From Cylindrospermum sp. FACHB-282 (GTDB taxonomy: Bacteria > Cyanobacteriota > Cyanobacteriia > Cyanobacteriales > Nostocaceae): a stretch of 64,000 bases of DNA. Shown piece after piece: positions 27,465 to 36,453 of the stretch. The stretch spans positions 62,001-126,000 of the forward strand of contig NZ_JACJRJ010000004.1 of NCBI RefSeq assembly GCF_014697195.1. The letters run 5' to 3'. Both the position numbers and the translations under genes were made by a program. The notes below the pieces were generated by a model that was not told the DNA's origin, did no database searches, and saw nothing but the letters and a program-made list of their open reading frames with translations. Positions within the stretch are counted from its first letter, which is position 1, and each line of letters starts with the position of its first letter.

Positions 27465-27899
27465 ATGTTAGTAACCAACAACTTACACAGACCATTAGAA
27501 GTAGAAATAGTCATACCGGTGAGAACCTACGATATTGATTTTGCAGGAATTGTGAGCAATATTGTTTATATCAGATGGCTAGAAGATTTACGCTTAAAGT
27601 TTTTAGATGAACACTGGCACCTTGGGCCACAACTAGAGCAAGGATATGCACCGATTTTGGCAGGTACTCAAATTGAATATAAACGTCCCATTAAGCTGAA
27701 TGACAAAGTAATTGGGCGTTTGTGGCTAAGTAACTTAGGGCGGCTAAAATGGACTGTGCAAGCCGAAATTTTTTCTAATAACAAACTAGCAGCCATAGCT
27801 ACACAAAAAGGTGCATTTATCAGTTTACAAAATGGACGCCCCGTTCCTATTCCAGTAAAAATGCATAATAAATATGCTGAATCTCAGCAAGTTATTTAG
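27465..27899 (+). CDS. Hotdog-fold thioesterase (4HBT-like)
   Basis: 144-residue acyl-CoA thioesterase-like protein. The catalytic Asp lies in the family motif YDIDFAGIVSNIVYIRWLED. The conserved IEYKRPIKLNDKVIGRLW strand follows. The substrate is unknown. It probably belongs to the TetR regulon and forms a unit with the GST gene 62 bp on. Confidence 0.88.
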   Translation: MLVTNNLHRPLEVEIVIPVRTYDIDFAGIVSNIVYIRWLEDLRLKFLDEHWHLGPQLEQGYAPILAGTQIEYKRPIKLNDKVIGRLWLSNLGRLKWTVQAEIFSNNKLAAIATQKGAFISLQNGRPVPIPVKMHNKYAESQQVI

Positions 27900-27961
27900 A
27901 AAAATTGATTAGCTCACTAGAAATTTTTTGCCCATTCAATTAAATTTAGAAATAATTACCC

Positions 27962-28639
27962 ATGCTGAAATTCTACTACAATCCCATTTCGCCTAATGCT
28001 CGCCGTGTATGGATAACATTACTAGAAAAAGAGATTCCCTTTGAACCAATTTTAATGAACTTGGATGGAGACCAATTAAACCCAGATTTCTCAGCAATTA
28101 ATCCCTTCCAGCATATTCCGGTTGTAGTCGATAATGGCCTTCGGTTGGTAGAATCTCTGGCAATTCTAGACTACTTAGAAGCCAAGTACCCAAAACCTGC
28201 ATTGTTGCCGCAAGAACCCCAGGCGTTAGCAACAGTTAAAATGGTGCAAATGCTGACTGCAAATGAATTATTTCCTCAATTAATTTCACTAATTTATGAA
28301 AATCAAGACTCACCGCAATTTACCAAAGCAAAGCAGCATATCGATAAAGTACTGAAATTTTTTACAGAGTTATTAGGAAACTTGCCTTACTTTGGCAGCG
28401 AACAGTTAACCCTAGCAGATATAGTTGCTGGCAATGCTGTACTTTATTTACCTAATATGGGTTTTACTCTTGATGATTACCCTCAGATCAATAAATGGTC
28501 TGAGCGGTTAATGCAACGCCCAGTATGGCAAAAAACCAAATTGAGTGATGAAGATTTTGCACAATTCAAGCGGCGAATCAGAGTTTTAGTGAAGTTGCAT
28601 AGGCGTGAGTTTAGCCGGGGGAATACGGCAAAAAAGTAG
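27962..28639 (+). CDS. Glutathione S-transferase family protein
   Basis: 225-residue soluble GST with an N-terminal thioredoxin fold (KFYYNPISPNARRVWITLLE, then NPFQHIPVVVDNGLRLVESL) and an all-helical C-terminal domain containing LTLADIVAGNAVLYL. The Ser/Asn of SPNARR is the likely activating residue. The C-terminal basic tail after KRRIRVLVKLHRREF is family-typical. It may detoxify an electrophile that the TetR repressor senses. Confidence 0.9.
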   Translation: MLKFYYNPISPNARRVWITLLEKEIPFEPILMNLDGDQLNPDFSAINPFQHIPVVVDNGLRLVESLAILDYLEAKYPKPALLPQEPQALATVKMVQMLTANELFPQLISLIYENQDSPQFTKAKQHIDKVLKFFTELLGNLPYFGSEQLTLADIVAGNAVLYLPNMGFTLDDYPQINKWSERLMQRPVWQKTKLSDEDFAQFKRRIRVLVKLHRREFSRGNTAKK

Positions 28640-28640
28640 T

Positions 28641-29369
28641 TCATGGATAAACTCCAGGCTTCTTGAGTATTTGCCGTTGAGATGCAGTCAAATCGGGGTA
28701 ATCATCAGAATTATAGTCATGCCTTGCCCAAGCAGATGGGTGAGGGGAATATTTGTAAAACAGTGTCCGGCGCTCATTTTTTCCTCGCCAGGGAAGAGTA
28801 CCATGAGTTAAAGCTTCAGTAAATATAATGGCACTTCCTGCCTTGATCGTAACTGCCTGTACACAAGCACTAGGAGACTTCAAGTCAAGCCATTGTTTTG
28901 GGAAAGGCAGATTACTCTTGTGGCTACCAGGAACACAGCCAAATCCCCCCTCTCCTGGATGCACATCATTTAGTTCGTACGCAACGGCAGTTAAGCCATT
29001 GTGTATCTTGCCATCTTTGAACAGGTAATACTGGCAAGGATCATAAGGAGTTCCACCCCCATGGAGATGGCAGCCAATGGGGCCAATACCTTGACGGATG
29101 ATGTGAGCATACTCATGATCTAGGCGAAATTGCTCTCCCACCAATTCAGATAGATATGGAGTGATTCGGGGATGATCTATCAACTCTCGGTAAGGCTTGC
29201 CCCAAGGCAGCAGACTATCAAAGCGCAAAAATGATGCTTCTGAGTCATTTTTGCGGGCAATCTGCTGATCTAGCGTTGCCTGAAGGGCTGCAATTTGGTC
29301 AATGTTGAGTACATTTTCAATTATCAAGAAGCCTTGTAAGTCAAATAGATAACGTTCAAACTCGGTCAT
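28641..29369 (-). CDS. Phytanoyl-CoA dioxygenase (PhyH) family protein
   Basis: 242-residue Fe(II)/2-oxoglutarate oxygenase. The double-stranded beta-helix contains GCHLHGGGTPYDP, with His as probable iron ligand but without a clear HxD pair, then GGFGCVPGSHKSNLPFP, and the distal His and Arg in FTEALTHGTLPWRGKNERRT. The Gly-for-Asp change at the first ligand motif could mean a halogenase-like or altered site; this is inference. It is convergent with the GST gene (stops 1 bp apart). Confidence 0.85.
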   Translation of the reverse strand: MTEFERYLFDLQGFLIIENVLNIDQIAALQATLDQQIARKNDSEASFLRFDSLLPWGKPYRELIDHPRITPYLSELVGEQFRLDHEYAHIIRQGIGPIGCHLHGGGTPYDPCQYYLFKDGKIHNGLTAVAYELNDVHPGEGGFGCVPGSHKSNLPFPKQWLDLKSPSACVQAVTIKAGSAIIFTEALTHGTLPWRGKNERRTLFYKYSPHPSAWARHDYNSDDYPDLTASQRQILKKPGVYP

Positions 29370-29423
29370 GAAACTTGTTGCTTGATGAGAATTTACAGTA
29401 GGAAACTATTGATTTTTATAACT

Positions 29424-29564
29424 TAAGTAAGTAGGCGAAAAGAAATCAAACTATGTTAAGCAAAGTAAAAAATATTGAAATTTGCTCGTAGTGAGGGCTT
29501 TAGCCCTACCTTGAGGGCTGAAGCCCTCACTACCAACCTTGAATTATTTACGCCAACCTACTTA
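29424..29564. mobile_element. 141-bp MITE family, complete copy 1
   Basis: Ends TAAGTAAGTAGGCG and CGCCAACCTACTTA are imperfect 14-bp inverted repeats (12 matches). The interior holds GGGCTTTAGCCC and GGGCTGAAGCCC palindromes and CTCGTAGT. It has no ORF. The copy at 47918 has exactly the same length. Confidence 0.75.
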
Positions 29565-29733
29565 GCTCAAAAAATCTAGGTTAATTGTGTGTGATTATTG
29601 ATGCTGGGTGCAATCAATTCAAGACGCTGCTAGATGCAAAATGTCCCCACTAGAAAGAATCATCTATGATTATTGATATATATACACTCCCAGCAAATTA
29701 TCTTTAACGAAACCAGGAATTATAAATTTAACT
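29565..29733. other. Intergenic region before trmFO
   Basis: Together with the MITE this makes a 364-bp gap between two divergent genes. I see no additional ORF. It should hold the trmFO promoter. Confidence 0.4.
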
Positions 29734-31056
29734 ATGGAACAACAACCAATACAAGTGATTGGAGGTGGATTAGCTGGGACAGAAGCAGCATGGCAAATAG
29801 CCCAAGCTGGAGTACCGGTAATTCTCCATGAAATGCGCCCCAAACGCTTTAGCCCTGCCCACCATACAGAACATTTGGCAGAATTAGTATGTAGTAATTC
29901 TTTTGGGGCAATGGCAAGCGATCGCGCAGCGGGATTATTACATGAAGAACTACGCCAGCTTAATTCCATTGTGATTGCTAAAGCTGATGAACACGCAGTC
30001 CCCGCTGGTGGGGCGTTAGCGGTGGATAGAGGACAATTTGGTCAAGATTTGACAGAAACACTCTCCAGCCATCCTTTAATTGAATTTCGTCGGGGAGAAG
30101 TGTCTACTGTTCCTGAAGGAATTGTAGTTTTGGCAAGTGGGCCTTTAACCAGTCCCGACTTAGCAGAAGATTTGCACCGCTTCACGGGGATGGAATACCT
30201 CAGCTTTTTTGATGCTGCTAGCCCGATTATTGTAGGTGAATCAATCAATCAGGATATTGCTTTCATGGCTTCCCGCTATGATAAAGGCGAAGCGGCTTAT
30301 CTCAATTGCCCGATGAATAAAGAGCAATATTTGCACTTCCGGGAAGAACTCTGCAAAGCCGAACAAACTGAACTTAAGGGTTTTGAACGGGAAACGGCGA
30401 AATTTTTTGAAGCCTGTCTCCCCATTGAAGAACTGGCCCATCGGGGAGAAGATACCATGCGTTACGGCCCCTTGAAGCCTGTAGGATTGTCTGACAACCG
30501 CACGGGAGAACGTCCTTATGCTGTGATTCAGCTGCGCCAAGAAGACAAAGCCGGTCAACTGTGGAATATGGTAGGATTTCAAACTAATCTGCGTTGGGGT
30601 GAGCAAAAACGCATATTCCAGTTAATTCCCGGTTTGGAAAAAGCTGAATTTGTGCGGTTAGGTGTGATGCACCGCAACACTTTTCTCAATGCACCACAGT
30701 TGATGTCTGCAACTCTGCAATTTAAGCAGCGTCCGACATTATTAGCAGCTGGGCAGTTGATTGGAACTGAAGGCTATACCGCAGCGGCTGCTGGTGGCTG
30801 CTTGGCGGGAATTAATGCGGCACGGCTAGCTTTGGGTAAAGAACCATTGAGTCTGCCACCGACAACAATGATGGGGGCGCTGTTTGAGTTTATCAGTTCG
30901 GCTTCGCCTAAGCATTTCCAACCAATGCCTCCTAATTTTGGGATTGTGCCAGATTTGGGGATGAGAATCAAAAGTAAACCGGAAAAATACGGAAAATATC
31001 GCGATCGCTCTTTGGCAGATTTGGCAACCTGGAAATCAGCAAATTTAGCCGTTTAG
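29734..31056 (+). CDS. trmFO: tRNA U54 methyltransferase, folate/FAD dependent
   Basis: 440-residue enzyme that makes ribothymidine 54 in the T loop of tRNA, using methylenetetrahydrofolate and FADH2. The FAD motif [17 protein letters not shown] starts at residue 8. [18 protein letters not shown] carries a catalytic Cys. The second FAD-binding strand [20 protein letters not shown] and the end [20 protein letters not shown] are family typical. Length is normal. Confidence 0.97.
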   Translation: MEQQPIQVIGGGLAGTEAAWQIAQAGVPVILHEMRPKRFSPAHHTEHLAELVCSNSFGAMASDRAAGLLHEELRQLNSIVIAKADEHAVPAGGALAVDRGQFGQDLTETLSSHPLIEFRRGEVSTVPEGIVVLASGPLTSPDLAEDLHRFTGMEYLSFFDAASPIIVGESINQDIAFMASRYDKGEAAYLNCPMNKEQYLHFREELCKAEQTELKGFERETAKFFEACLPIEELAHRGEDTMRYGPLKPVGLSDNRTGERPYAVIQLRQEDKAGQLWNMVGFQTNLRWGEQKRIFQLIPGLEKAEFVRLGVMHRNTFLNAPQLMSATLQFKQRPTLLAAGQLIGTEGYTAAAAGGCLAGINAARLALGKEPLSLPPTTMMGALFEFISSASPKHFQPMPPNFGIVPDLGMRIKSKPEKYGKYRDRSLADLATWKSANLAV

Positions 31057-31059
31057 CTT

Positions 31060-31109
31060 GATCAGGAGAAGGATTTACGGGTTTTCTCTAAATCTCCTTC
31101 TCCTTGATC
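31060..31109. terminator. Long hairpin between convergent trmFO and the small membrane gene
   Basis: GATCAGGAGAAGGATTT pairs with AAATCTCCTTCTCCTTGATC apart from a bulge of a few bases, around a 13-nt loop. It starts 4 bp after the trmFO stop and extends into the last codons of the opposite gene, so it may end transcription of both. Confidence 0.55.
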
Positions 31110-31384
31110 GTGACTATTCCATGTATGCCCAGTGCCGCGATCGCACCGCCCAATAATCCCCAAGTGCCATCGGCAAATACATTGATGCGATGGGCTAAAG
31201 CGCGATGATAGGCAAATTCTAACTTTCTTTCATTGGTATTTGGTGTTTCTACTAACTGTGATACATAACTTTCAGCTTTTATCAGTGCTGCGTAATCTGT
31301 GCCAAAGTAGTAAAGCGATATTGCCAGCACGATTAAACCTGGCGTAATTACGGTAATTATAAGAATGCCTTGACGCGTATTCAT
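31088..31384 (-). CDS. Small membrane protein of unknown function
   Basis: 98 residues with two transmembrane helices (about 6-25 and 74-92) and a charged loop containing NTNERKLEFAYHRALAHRIN between them. The ATG at 31384 is chosen since the hydrophobic helix begins right after MNTRQG; the longer upstream reading adds a basic, low-complexity stretch. Downstream it converges with trmFO. Function unknown. Confidence 0.7.
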   Translation of the reverse strand: MNTRQGILIITVITPGLIVLAISLYYFGTDYAALIKAESYVSQLVETPNTNERKLEFAYHRALAHRINVFADGTWGLLGGAIAALGIHGIVTIKEKEI

Positions 31385-31549
31385 ACATCCTCCACAGCCG
31401 ATATATCTGCTCAATGCTGACATAGCAGGAATGTTTATGTTACAACTTGGCAGGCTTTCTTTGATATTTTGTGTGTTTGAGTGGGTGAATCGGAATTTGG
31501 GAATAATCCTTATGGTGTTTTTGACCATCGCTTTAGTCAATCTCTCGGT

Positions 31550-32755
31550 ATGAGAGCGCCATTTCTAGGAAAAAAGAGAATTTTTTACTGGTTGCATCTG
31601 GCATTGTGCTGCATTCTGTGGTTTAACTTGACATTGTCGCCAGTATATGCTGCTCCAGCTTCAGTTGATAATCTGCGACAACAGCAGCAACAAATTAAGC
31701 AGCAGCGGCAGAATGTAGTCAAGGAACGCGATCGCTTAACTAATCTGCAACAAGAAGCGCAGAAGAACCTCACAGGTATCAACCAAAATCTGCAAACGAC
31801 TAATAGCCAGATTCAAGAGATTTCGTTACGCTTACGCCTAGCTACTGCACGCCTGGAGCAGTTAGAAGCTGCAAAAGTGACGGCGGAACGTTTATATCAA
31901 GAACGACAAATAGCAACGGTGGCACGTTTGCGCTTTATTCAGCGATCGCCTGCTTCCCAGGGATGGGCTGTTTTGCTGCAAAGCCAAGATATCAGCGATT
32001 TTATCAGCCGTCGTCATCAGTTGAAGCTGGTTTATCAGGCAGATCAAAAGATTTTGGTAAAACTGACTGAACAAGCAAACCTGTTAATTAAGCAGCAAAC
32101 TGATGTAGAAGGACAAAAAAACGAAATTGCCTTGATTAGGCAGCAACTATTAGCGCAAAAAGCCGATTATCAAACTCAGGGGCAGTTACAAGCAGAATTG
32201 ATTCAACGCCTAAATAGCGATCGCCTCGCTTTGACAGCAGCGCAAAACCAACTAGATCAAGATTCCCAAAGTCTGGAAGTATTGATTCAACAAAAGGTAG
32301 CCGAAGCACAAGCTAGGGAAGAAGCAGAAGCACAAGCGAAAACCAGCAGCAAAAGCGTGATTATTCGGGGAACTGGGGTATTTGCATATCCTAGCGATGC
32401 ATCCACTAGCAGTCCCTTTGGTTGGCGGGTTCATCCCATTCTCGGTTATCGCCGCTTTCATGCAGGGTTAGATTTTGCCGCTAGTTATGGTAGTACAATT
32501 CGGGCAGCAGATTCGGGAACGGTGATTTTTGCCGGCTGGTATGGTGGTTATGGCAGGGCTGTAATTATCAATCACGGCGGAGGGATAACTACACTTTATG
32601 GACATACCAGCGAGTTGTACGTTTCAGAAGGACAATCAGTGCAACGGGGACAAGCGATCGCTGCTGTCGGTTCTACAGGTTTTTCAACTGGCCCCCATCT
32701 TCATTTTGAAGTGCGTCGCAATGGCACACCTGTAAACCCCGCTGATTTTTTATAG
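31550..32755 (+). CDS. M23 peptidase with coiled coil (EnvC/NlpD-like murein hydrolase activator)
   Basis: 401-residue exported cell-wall protein. The signal anchor is KKRIFYWLHLALCCILWFNL. Residues about 30-260 form a long Gln-rich coiled coil. The C-terminal LytM domain has the zinc ligands HAGLD (about residue 304) and the TGPHLHFEV end. In EnvC-like proteins this domain may activate amidases rather than cut itself; here the His and Asp of the metal site are kept, so it could be active. The ATG at 31550 is preferred over the GTG at 31481. A tRNA gene follows. Confidence 0.92.
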   Translation: MRAPFLGKKRIFYWLHLALCCILWFNLTLSPVYAAPASVDNLRQQQQQIKQQRQNVVKERDRLTNLQQEAQKNLTGINQNLQTTNSQIQEISLRLRLATARLEQLEAAKVTAERLYQERQIATVARLRFIQRSPASQGWAVLLQSQDISDFISRRHQLKLVYQADQKILVKLTEQANLLIKQQTDVEGQKNEIALIRQQLLAQKADYQTQGQLQAELIQRLNSDRLALTAAQNQLDQDSQSLEVLIQQKVAEAQAREEAEAQAKTSSKSVIIRGTGVFAYPSDASTSSPFGWRVHPILGYRRFHAGLDFAASYGSTIRAADSGTVIFAGWYGGYGRAVIINHGGGITTLYGHTSELYVSEGQSVQRGQAIAAVGSTGFSTGPHLHFEVRRNGTPVNPADFL

Positions 32756-32787
32756 TGGAAAAAGTGTGCTATACTTGAGCATAACGA

Positions 32788-32860
32788 GGGCGCGTAGCTC
32801 AGTGGATAGAGCAACAGATTCCGGTTCTGTGGGTCGGGGGTTCAAATCCCTCCGCGCTCG
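32788..32860 (+). tRNA. tRNA-Arg, anticodon CCG
   Basis: Full cloverleaf of 73 nt. The acceptor stem GGGCGCG pairs with CGCGCTC (one G-T), the D arm is TAGCTCAGTGGATAGAGC, the anticodon stem ACAGA/TCTGT encloses the loop TTCCGGT (anticodon CCG), and the T arm GGGGGTTCAAATCCC follows. The discriminator base is G. CCA is not encoded. Confidence 0.97.
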
Positions 32861-33085
32861 TTACCCTTAAAAACCAACCATCACCCCTACCCTCCGGGAA
32901 GTCCAAGGGCTTACCCTAGGGAATATTGCTACAGTCGGGGTTTAAATTCCCTTTGGCAACAGTTTTAAGATTTTTTATTAATTGCTGAATCTTCTTCTGC
33001 GTTAATTATTTAGCACTGTCAAAGCCGCCTCTACAACACCAATCCATAGATTAATTTTTAAAATGTTGCTATTGTAATTACAAAA

Positions 33086-34411
33086 ATGGTTCCGGCAAAA
33101 AGAGTTTACTTATTATTAGTTTTAGGAATAGCGATCGCCCCAATTTTATCCCTATTTATGGGTATGGCCATCAGTATCGCTGTGACTTTGCTATTTGATG
33201 CCATTATTTTAGGTTTAATGATTGTAGATGGTTTACGGGTGCGACGCGACCGCGTGGAAATTACCCGTGAATTACCGCCGCGATTGTCCATTGGGCGGGA
33301 TAATCCGGTTGTGTTAAAGGTAAAATCGGGGCAAGCTAACGCCGTCATCCAAATCCGTGACTACTACCCAACAGGTTTTGGCGTGTCTGCGGAGGAAATC
33401 TGCGCTACAGTTCTTGCTAATAGCACTCAGGAATTGAACTATACTGTCAACCCAACACAGCGGGGAGCGTTTCCTTGGGGAAATATTCAAGTGCGACAGT
33501 TGGGAGTTTGGGGATTAGCTTGGGATGATTGGCTTGTTAAGCAAAGTCTGGAGGTAAAAGTTTATCCTGATTTATTAGGATTGCGATCGCTGACAATTCG
33601 CCTCACAATTCAATCATCAGGCTCAATTCGCAAACTTCGCCAAATGGGTATTGGTACAGAATTTGCCGAACTGCGAAACTATCGCACCGGAGACGATTTG
33701 CGGTTTATTGATTGGAAAGCTACCGCCCGTCGCGTCGGGACTTATCGCAACGCATCCCCACTGGTAAGGGTTTTGGAACCAGAACAAGAGCAAACCTTAA
33801 TCATCTTACTAGATCGCGGCAGATTGATGACAGCACAAGTACAGGGTTTGCAGCGGTTTGACTGGGGCTTGAATACAGCCTTATCCTTAGCCTTGGCGGG
33901 ATTACATCGAGGCGATCGCGTCGGCGTTGGAGTATTTGACCGCCAAATGCATACCTGGGTTCCCCCAGAACGTGGACAAAATCACCTAAATCAGCTAATT
34001 GATCGCCTGACTCCCATTCAACCAGTATTATTAGAATCTGATTATTTGAGTGCCGTGACAACTGTAGTGCAGCGACAAACTCGCAGGGCACTTGTAGTAG
34101 TGATTACAGACTTAGTAGATGCGATCGCCTCCACCGAACTCCTCGCCGCCCTCACCAAATTAGCACCCCGCTATCTACCGTTTTGCGTCACACTCCGAGA
34201 TCCCCAAGTTGATTATCTAGCATCCACCGCCACAACAGATATCACAAACGCTTATATCCGGGCAGTAGCACTAGATTTATTAGCACAACGGCAAGTTGCC
34301 TTTGCCAAGTTAAAACAAAAAGGTGTATTGGTACTCGACGCCCCAGCCAATCAGATTGCTGATCAATTAGTTGACCGCTATTTGCAACTCAAAGCCAGAA
34401 ATCAACTGTAA
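33086..34411 (+). CDS. DUF58 domain protein
   Basis: 441-residue membrane-anchored protein. Two hydrophobic helices lie in the first 45 residues. A beta domain follows, and then the DUF58 core (GIGTEFAELRNYRTGDDLRFIDWKA) and a VWA-like fold (EQEQTLIILLDRGRLM as the metal-site-like strand, then LVVVITDLVDA). DUF58 genes usually sit next to a MoxR ATPase as part of a membrane protein-complex maturation system. No MoxR is here, but SpoIIM- and RDD-type genes follow. Confidence 0.92.
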   Translation: MVPAKRVYLLLVLGIAIAPILSLFMGMAISIAVTLLFDAIILGLMIVDGLRVRRDRVEITRELPPRLSIGRDNPVVLKVKSGQANAVIQIRDYYPTGFGVSAEEICATVLANSTQELNYTVNPTQRGAFPWGNIQVRQLGVWGLAWDDWLVKQSLEVKVYPDLLGLRSLTIRLTIQSSGSIRKLRQMGIGTEFAELRNYRTGDDLRFIDWKATARRVGTYRNASPLVRVLEPEQEQTLIILLDRGRLMTAQVQGLQRFDWGLNTALSLALAGLHRGDRVGVGVFDRQMHTWVPPERGQNHLNQLIDRLTPIQPVLLESDYLSAVTTVVQRQTRRALVVVITDLVDAIASTELLAALTKLAPRYLPFCVTLRDPQVDYLASTATTDITNAYIRAVALDLLAQRQVAFAKLKQKGVLVLDAPANQIADQLVDRYLQLKARNQL

Positions 34412-34465
34412 TTCTCTTCTGCGACCAAGACTTAATTATTACCATTTTTAAACTTTAATTATTGA

Positions 34466-34479
34466 CGCTGACCTACTTA
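34466..34479. repeat. Solo right end of the 141-bp MITE family
   Basis: CGCTGACCTACTTA matches the element end CGCCAACCTACTTA at 12 of 14 bases, between the convergent DUF58 and SpoIIM genes. No left end nearby. Confidence 0.35.
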
Positions 34480-34552
34480 AGAAAATTTTAATTAATTCGT
34501 GCTATGTAGGATGCGTAAAGAGACGCATCAAAAAAGCATTTAAAATTTTTAA

Positions 34553-35521
34553 TTAATTAGGCTTTTGGCGATTACAGTACATTACTAAAAGCATAAACAG
34601 TCCCATACCTGCCAAATATTTAATCTGGTTTGGTATGCCGGGATTGGGAGAGAAAAAACCTTCAATAGTACCAGCAATAATCAACATTGGCACAATGCCA
34701 AATACTAATTGCACCGCCAGAGAACCGGATAATTTTAGTGCATCGCGGCGGCGATATTTACCAGGAAATAAAATTGCTTTAGCTAGTAAAAGTCCCGCAC
34801 CACCAGCAAAAAAGATAGCGGGTAATTCCAAAGAACCGTGAGGAAACACAAACGCCCAAAAGGGATAAGCCAGTTGATTTTGACCCACCAGAGTGCCCAC
34901 ACCACCAATTAATAAGCCATTGAATATCATGATATAGGCTGTAAATAGCCCTGCTGTCATCCCCCCAGCAACAGCAGCAAAAGACACCGATAGGTTATTA
35001 ATCATAATATTGCTGGATGCCAAAGGTTCAATGCCGACAATCGAACCCATCCACAATTTATGTTGATCTCGCACCTGAGTAATCAAGCTTTTGGGTACTA
35101 TCAGCGACATAAAGGTTGGATCTTGCCAAGCATACCACCAAGCCACTAAAGCCCCTAGAAGGAATAAAGCGATCGCAGTGGCGATATATGCAAATGTTTG
35201 CTGCACTACATTTGGTAATCCCCAGCGATAAAATTCTACAACTGCAAGCCATTCCTGTCGCCGCGAACCATGGTAAATTTGCGTATATGCACGGCTTGTC
35301 AAAGATTGTAAACTTTGAATCAAAGTATTACCCACTTGTTGAGTACGGGCCCGCGACAAATCCGCCGCCACGGAACGATATAAACTCGCTAACTCGCGAA
35401 TTTTATCTGCTTGCAGTGACTTTAATCCTTTTTGTTCTACCTGCTTTAACAGAGTGTCCAGACGCTGCCAATTTATTTCTCGCCGTGCAATCCAACGTTG
35501 AATATTCATACATTTTGGCAA
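34553..35521 (-). CDS. Stage II sporulation protein M (SpoIIM) family membrane protein
   Basis: 322-residue integral membrane protein of a family found well outside spore formers. The N-terminal about 110 residues are helical and cytosolic. About five transmembrane segments follow, including FAYIATAIALFLLGALVAWW, the Gly-rich FPHGSLELPAIFFAGGAGLL motif and a terminal helix. The HGSLE motif is the family mark. It is divergent from the gene at 35590 and likely part of the same DUF58/RDD functional group. Confidence 0.9.
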   Translation of the reverse strand: MPKCMNIQRWIARREINWQRLDTLLKQVEQKGLKSLQADKIRELASLYRSVAADLSRARTQQVGNTLIQSLQSLTSRAYTQIYHGSRRQEWLAVVEFYRWGLPNVVQQTFAYIATAIALFLLGALVAWWYAWQDPTFMSLIVPKSLITQVRDQHKLWMGSIVGIEPLASSNIMINNLSVSFAAVAGGMTAGLFTAYIMIFNGLLIGGVGTLVGQNQLAYPFWAFVFPHGSLELPAIFFAGGAGLLLAKAILFPGKYRRRDALKLSGSLAVQLVFGIVPMLIIAGTIEGFFSPNPGIPNQIKYLAGMGLFMLLVMYCNRQKPN

Positions 35522-35589
35522 TACTGAGTTTAACTTAGCTTAAGATAACCTCAAATAATCACCCGTATTTGAAAGGAAAATTTAAAATC

Positions 35590-36432
35590 ATGCCTGAAAA
35601 TTTTGGTTCTCCCGTCCCCATACAACCCCTCAGTATTGGTAATGTGGTCAGTGCTGGTGTAAGGTTGTATCGTTCTCATCTTAAAACTTATCTTAAACTA
35701 TCATTAATTGCTCATTTGTGGGTTTTATTTCCCATATATGGCTGGGCAAAATATGCTAATATACCTGGACTAATCTCGCGTTTAGCTTTTGGAGAATTGA
35801 CCAACCAGCCGGAAAGTGTTGAAGATGCCAGAAGCCATGTTAATCGACGCCTCTGGTCATTTATAACAGTTAATTTGCGAGTAGGTATATATGTTATTTT
35901 AGCTTATTTGGGGCTGGCCATTGTAAGTATAGTGGTCATTTTGTTGGGATTAGGATTAGGTTTTATATTAGGTTTTATATTAGGTCGTGAACCGATTGTT
36001 ATCATAATGTTCTTAGCGGTGCCGTTAGCGGTAGTTATTCCGATGCTAGGATTAACTTGGTTTTATTCCCGTTGGGTGATAGCTGACGTAGCGTTGGCAG
36101 TTGAAGAAAATATCAATAGTAGCAAGAGTATTAATAGAAGTTGGGAGTTAACTCAATCTTCTGCATTTAGGGTTCAGGGTGTTGTGATAGTTGCTAATAT
36201 TGTGACACTGCCCATTGTATTTTTGTTTAACTCTGTACCCAGTTTATTTCTTCAGCGGCTGGAGCAAGGTTCTACTTTGTACTGGATTGTGTATTCTATT
36301 TGTTTGCTCACCAGCTTGGTAGGTGGGATTTTTGTGATGCCATTCTGGCAGGTAATCAAAGCTGTTATTTACTATGATCTGCGGAGTCGTCGTGAGGGGT
36401 TAGGTTTGCAGTTACGTAACCACGATATTTAA
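35590..36432 (+). CDS. Multi-pass membrane protein of the SpoIIM/RDD cluster, unknown function
   Basis: 280 residues. A short N-terminal cytosolic part (SVGNVVSAGVRLYRSHLKTY-like: SIGNVVSAGVRLYRSHLKTY) is followed by about five transmembrane helices, including a Gly/Leu-rich one (VVILLGLGLGFILGFILG). I chose the ATG at 35590, because GAAAGGA lies 14-20 bp before it; a TTG start at 35569 overlaps it. It is 21 bp upstream of the RDD gene, so these form an operon. Resembles the membrane domain of glycerophosphoryl diester phosphodiesterases, with no catalytic domain. Confidence 0.75.
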   Translation: MPENFGSPVPIQPLSIGNVVSAGVRLYRSHLKTYLKLSLIAHLWVLFPIYGWAKYANIPGLISRLAFGELTNQPESVEDARSHVNRRLWSFITVNLRVGIYVILAYLGLAIVSIVVILLGLGLGFILGFILGREPIVIIMFLAVPLAVVIPMLGLTWFYSRWVIADVALAVEENINSSKSINRSWELTQSSAFRVQGVVIVANIVTLPIVFLFNSVPSLFLQRLEQGSTLYWIVYSICLLTSLVGGIFVMPFWQVIKAVIYYDLRSRREGLGLQLRNHDI

Positions 36433-36453
36433 ACCGCCAACACCGAGACTACT

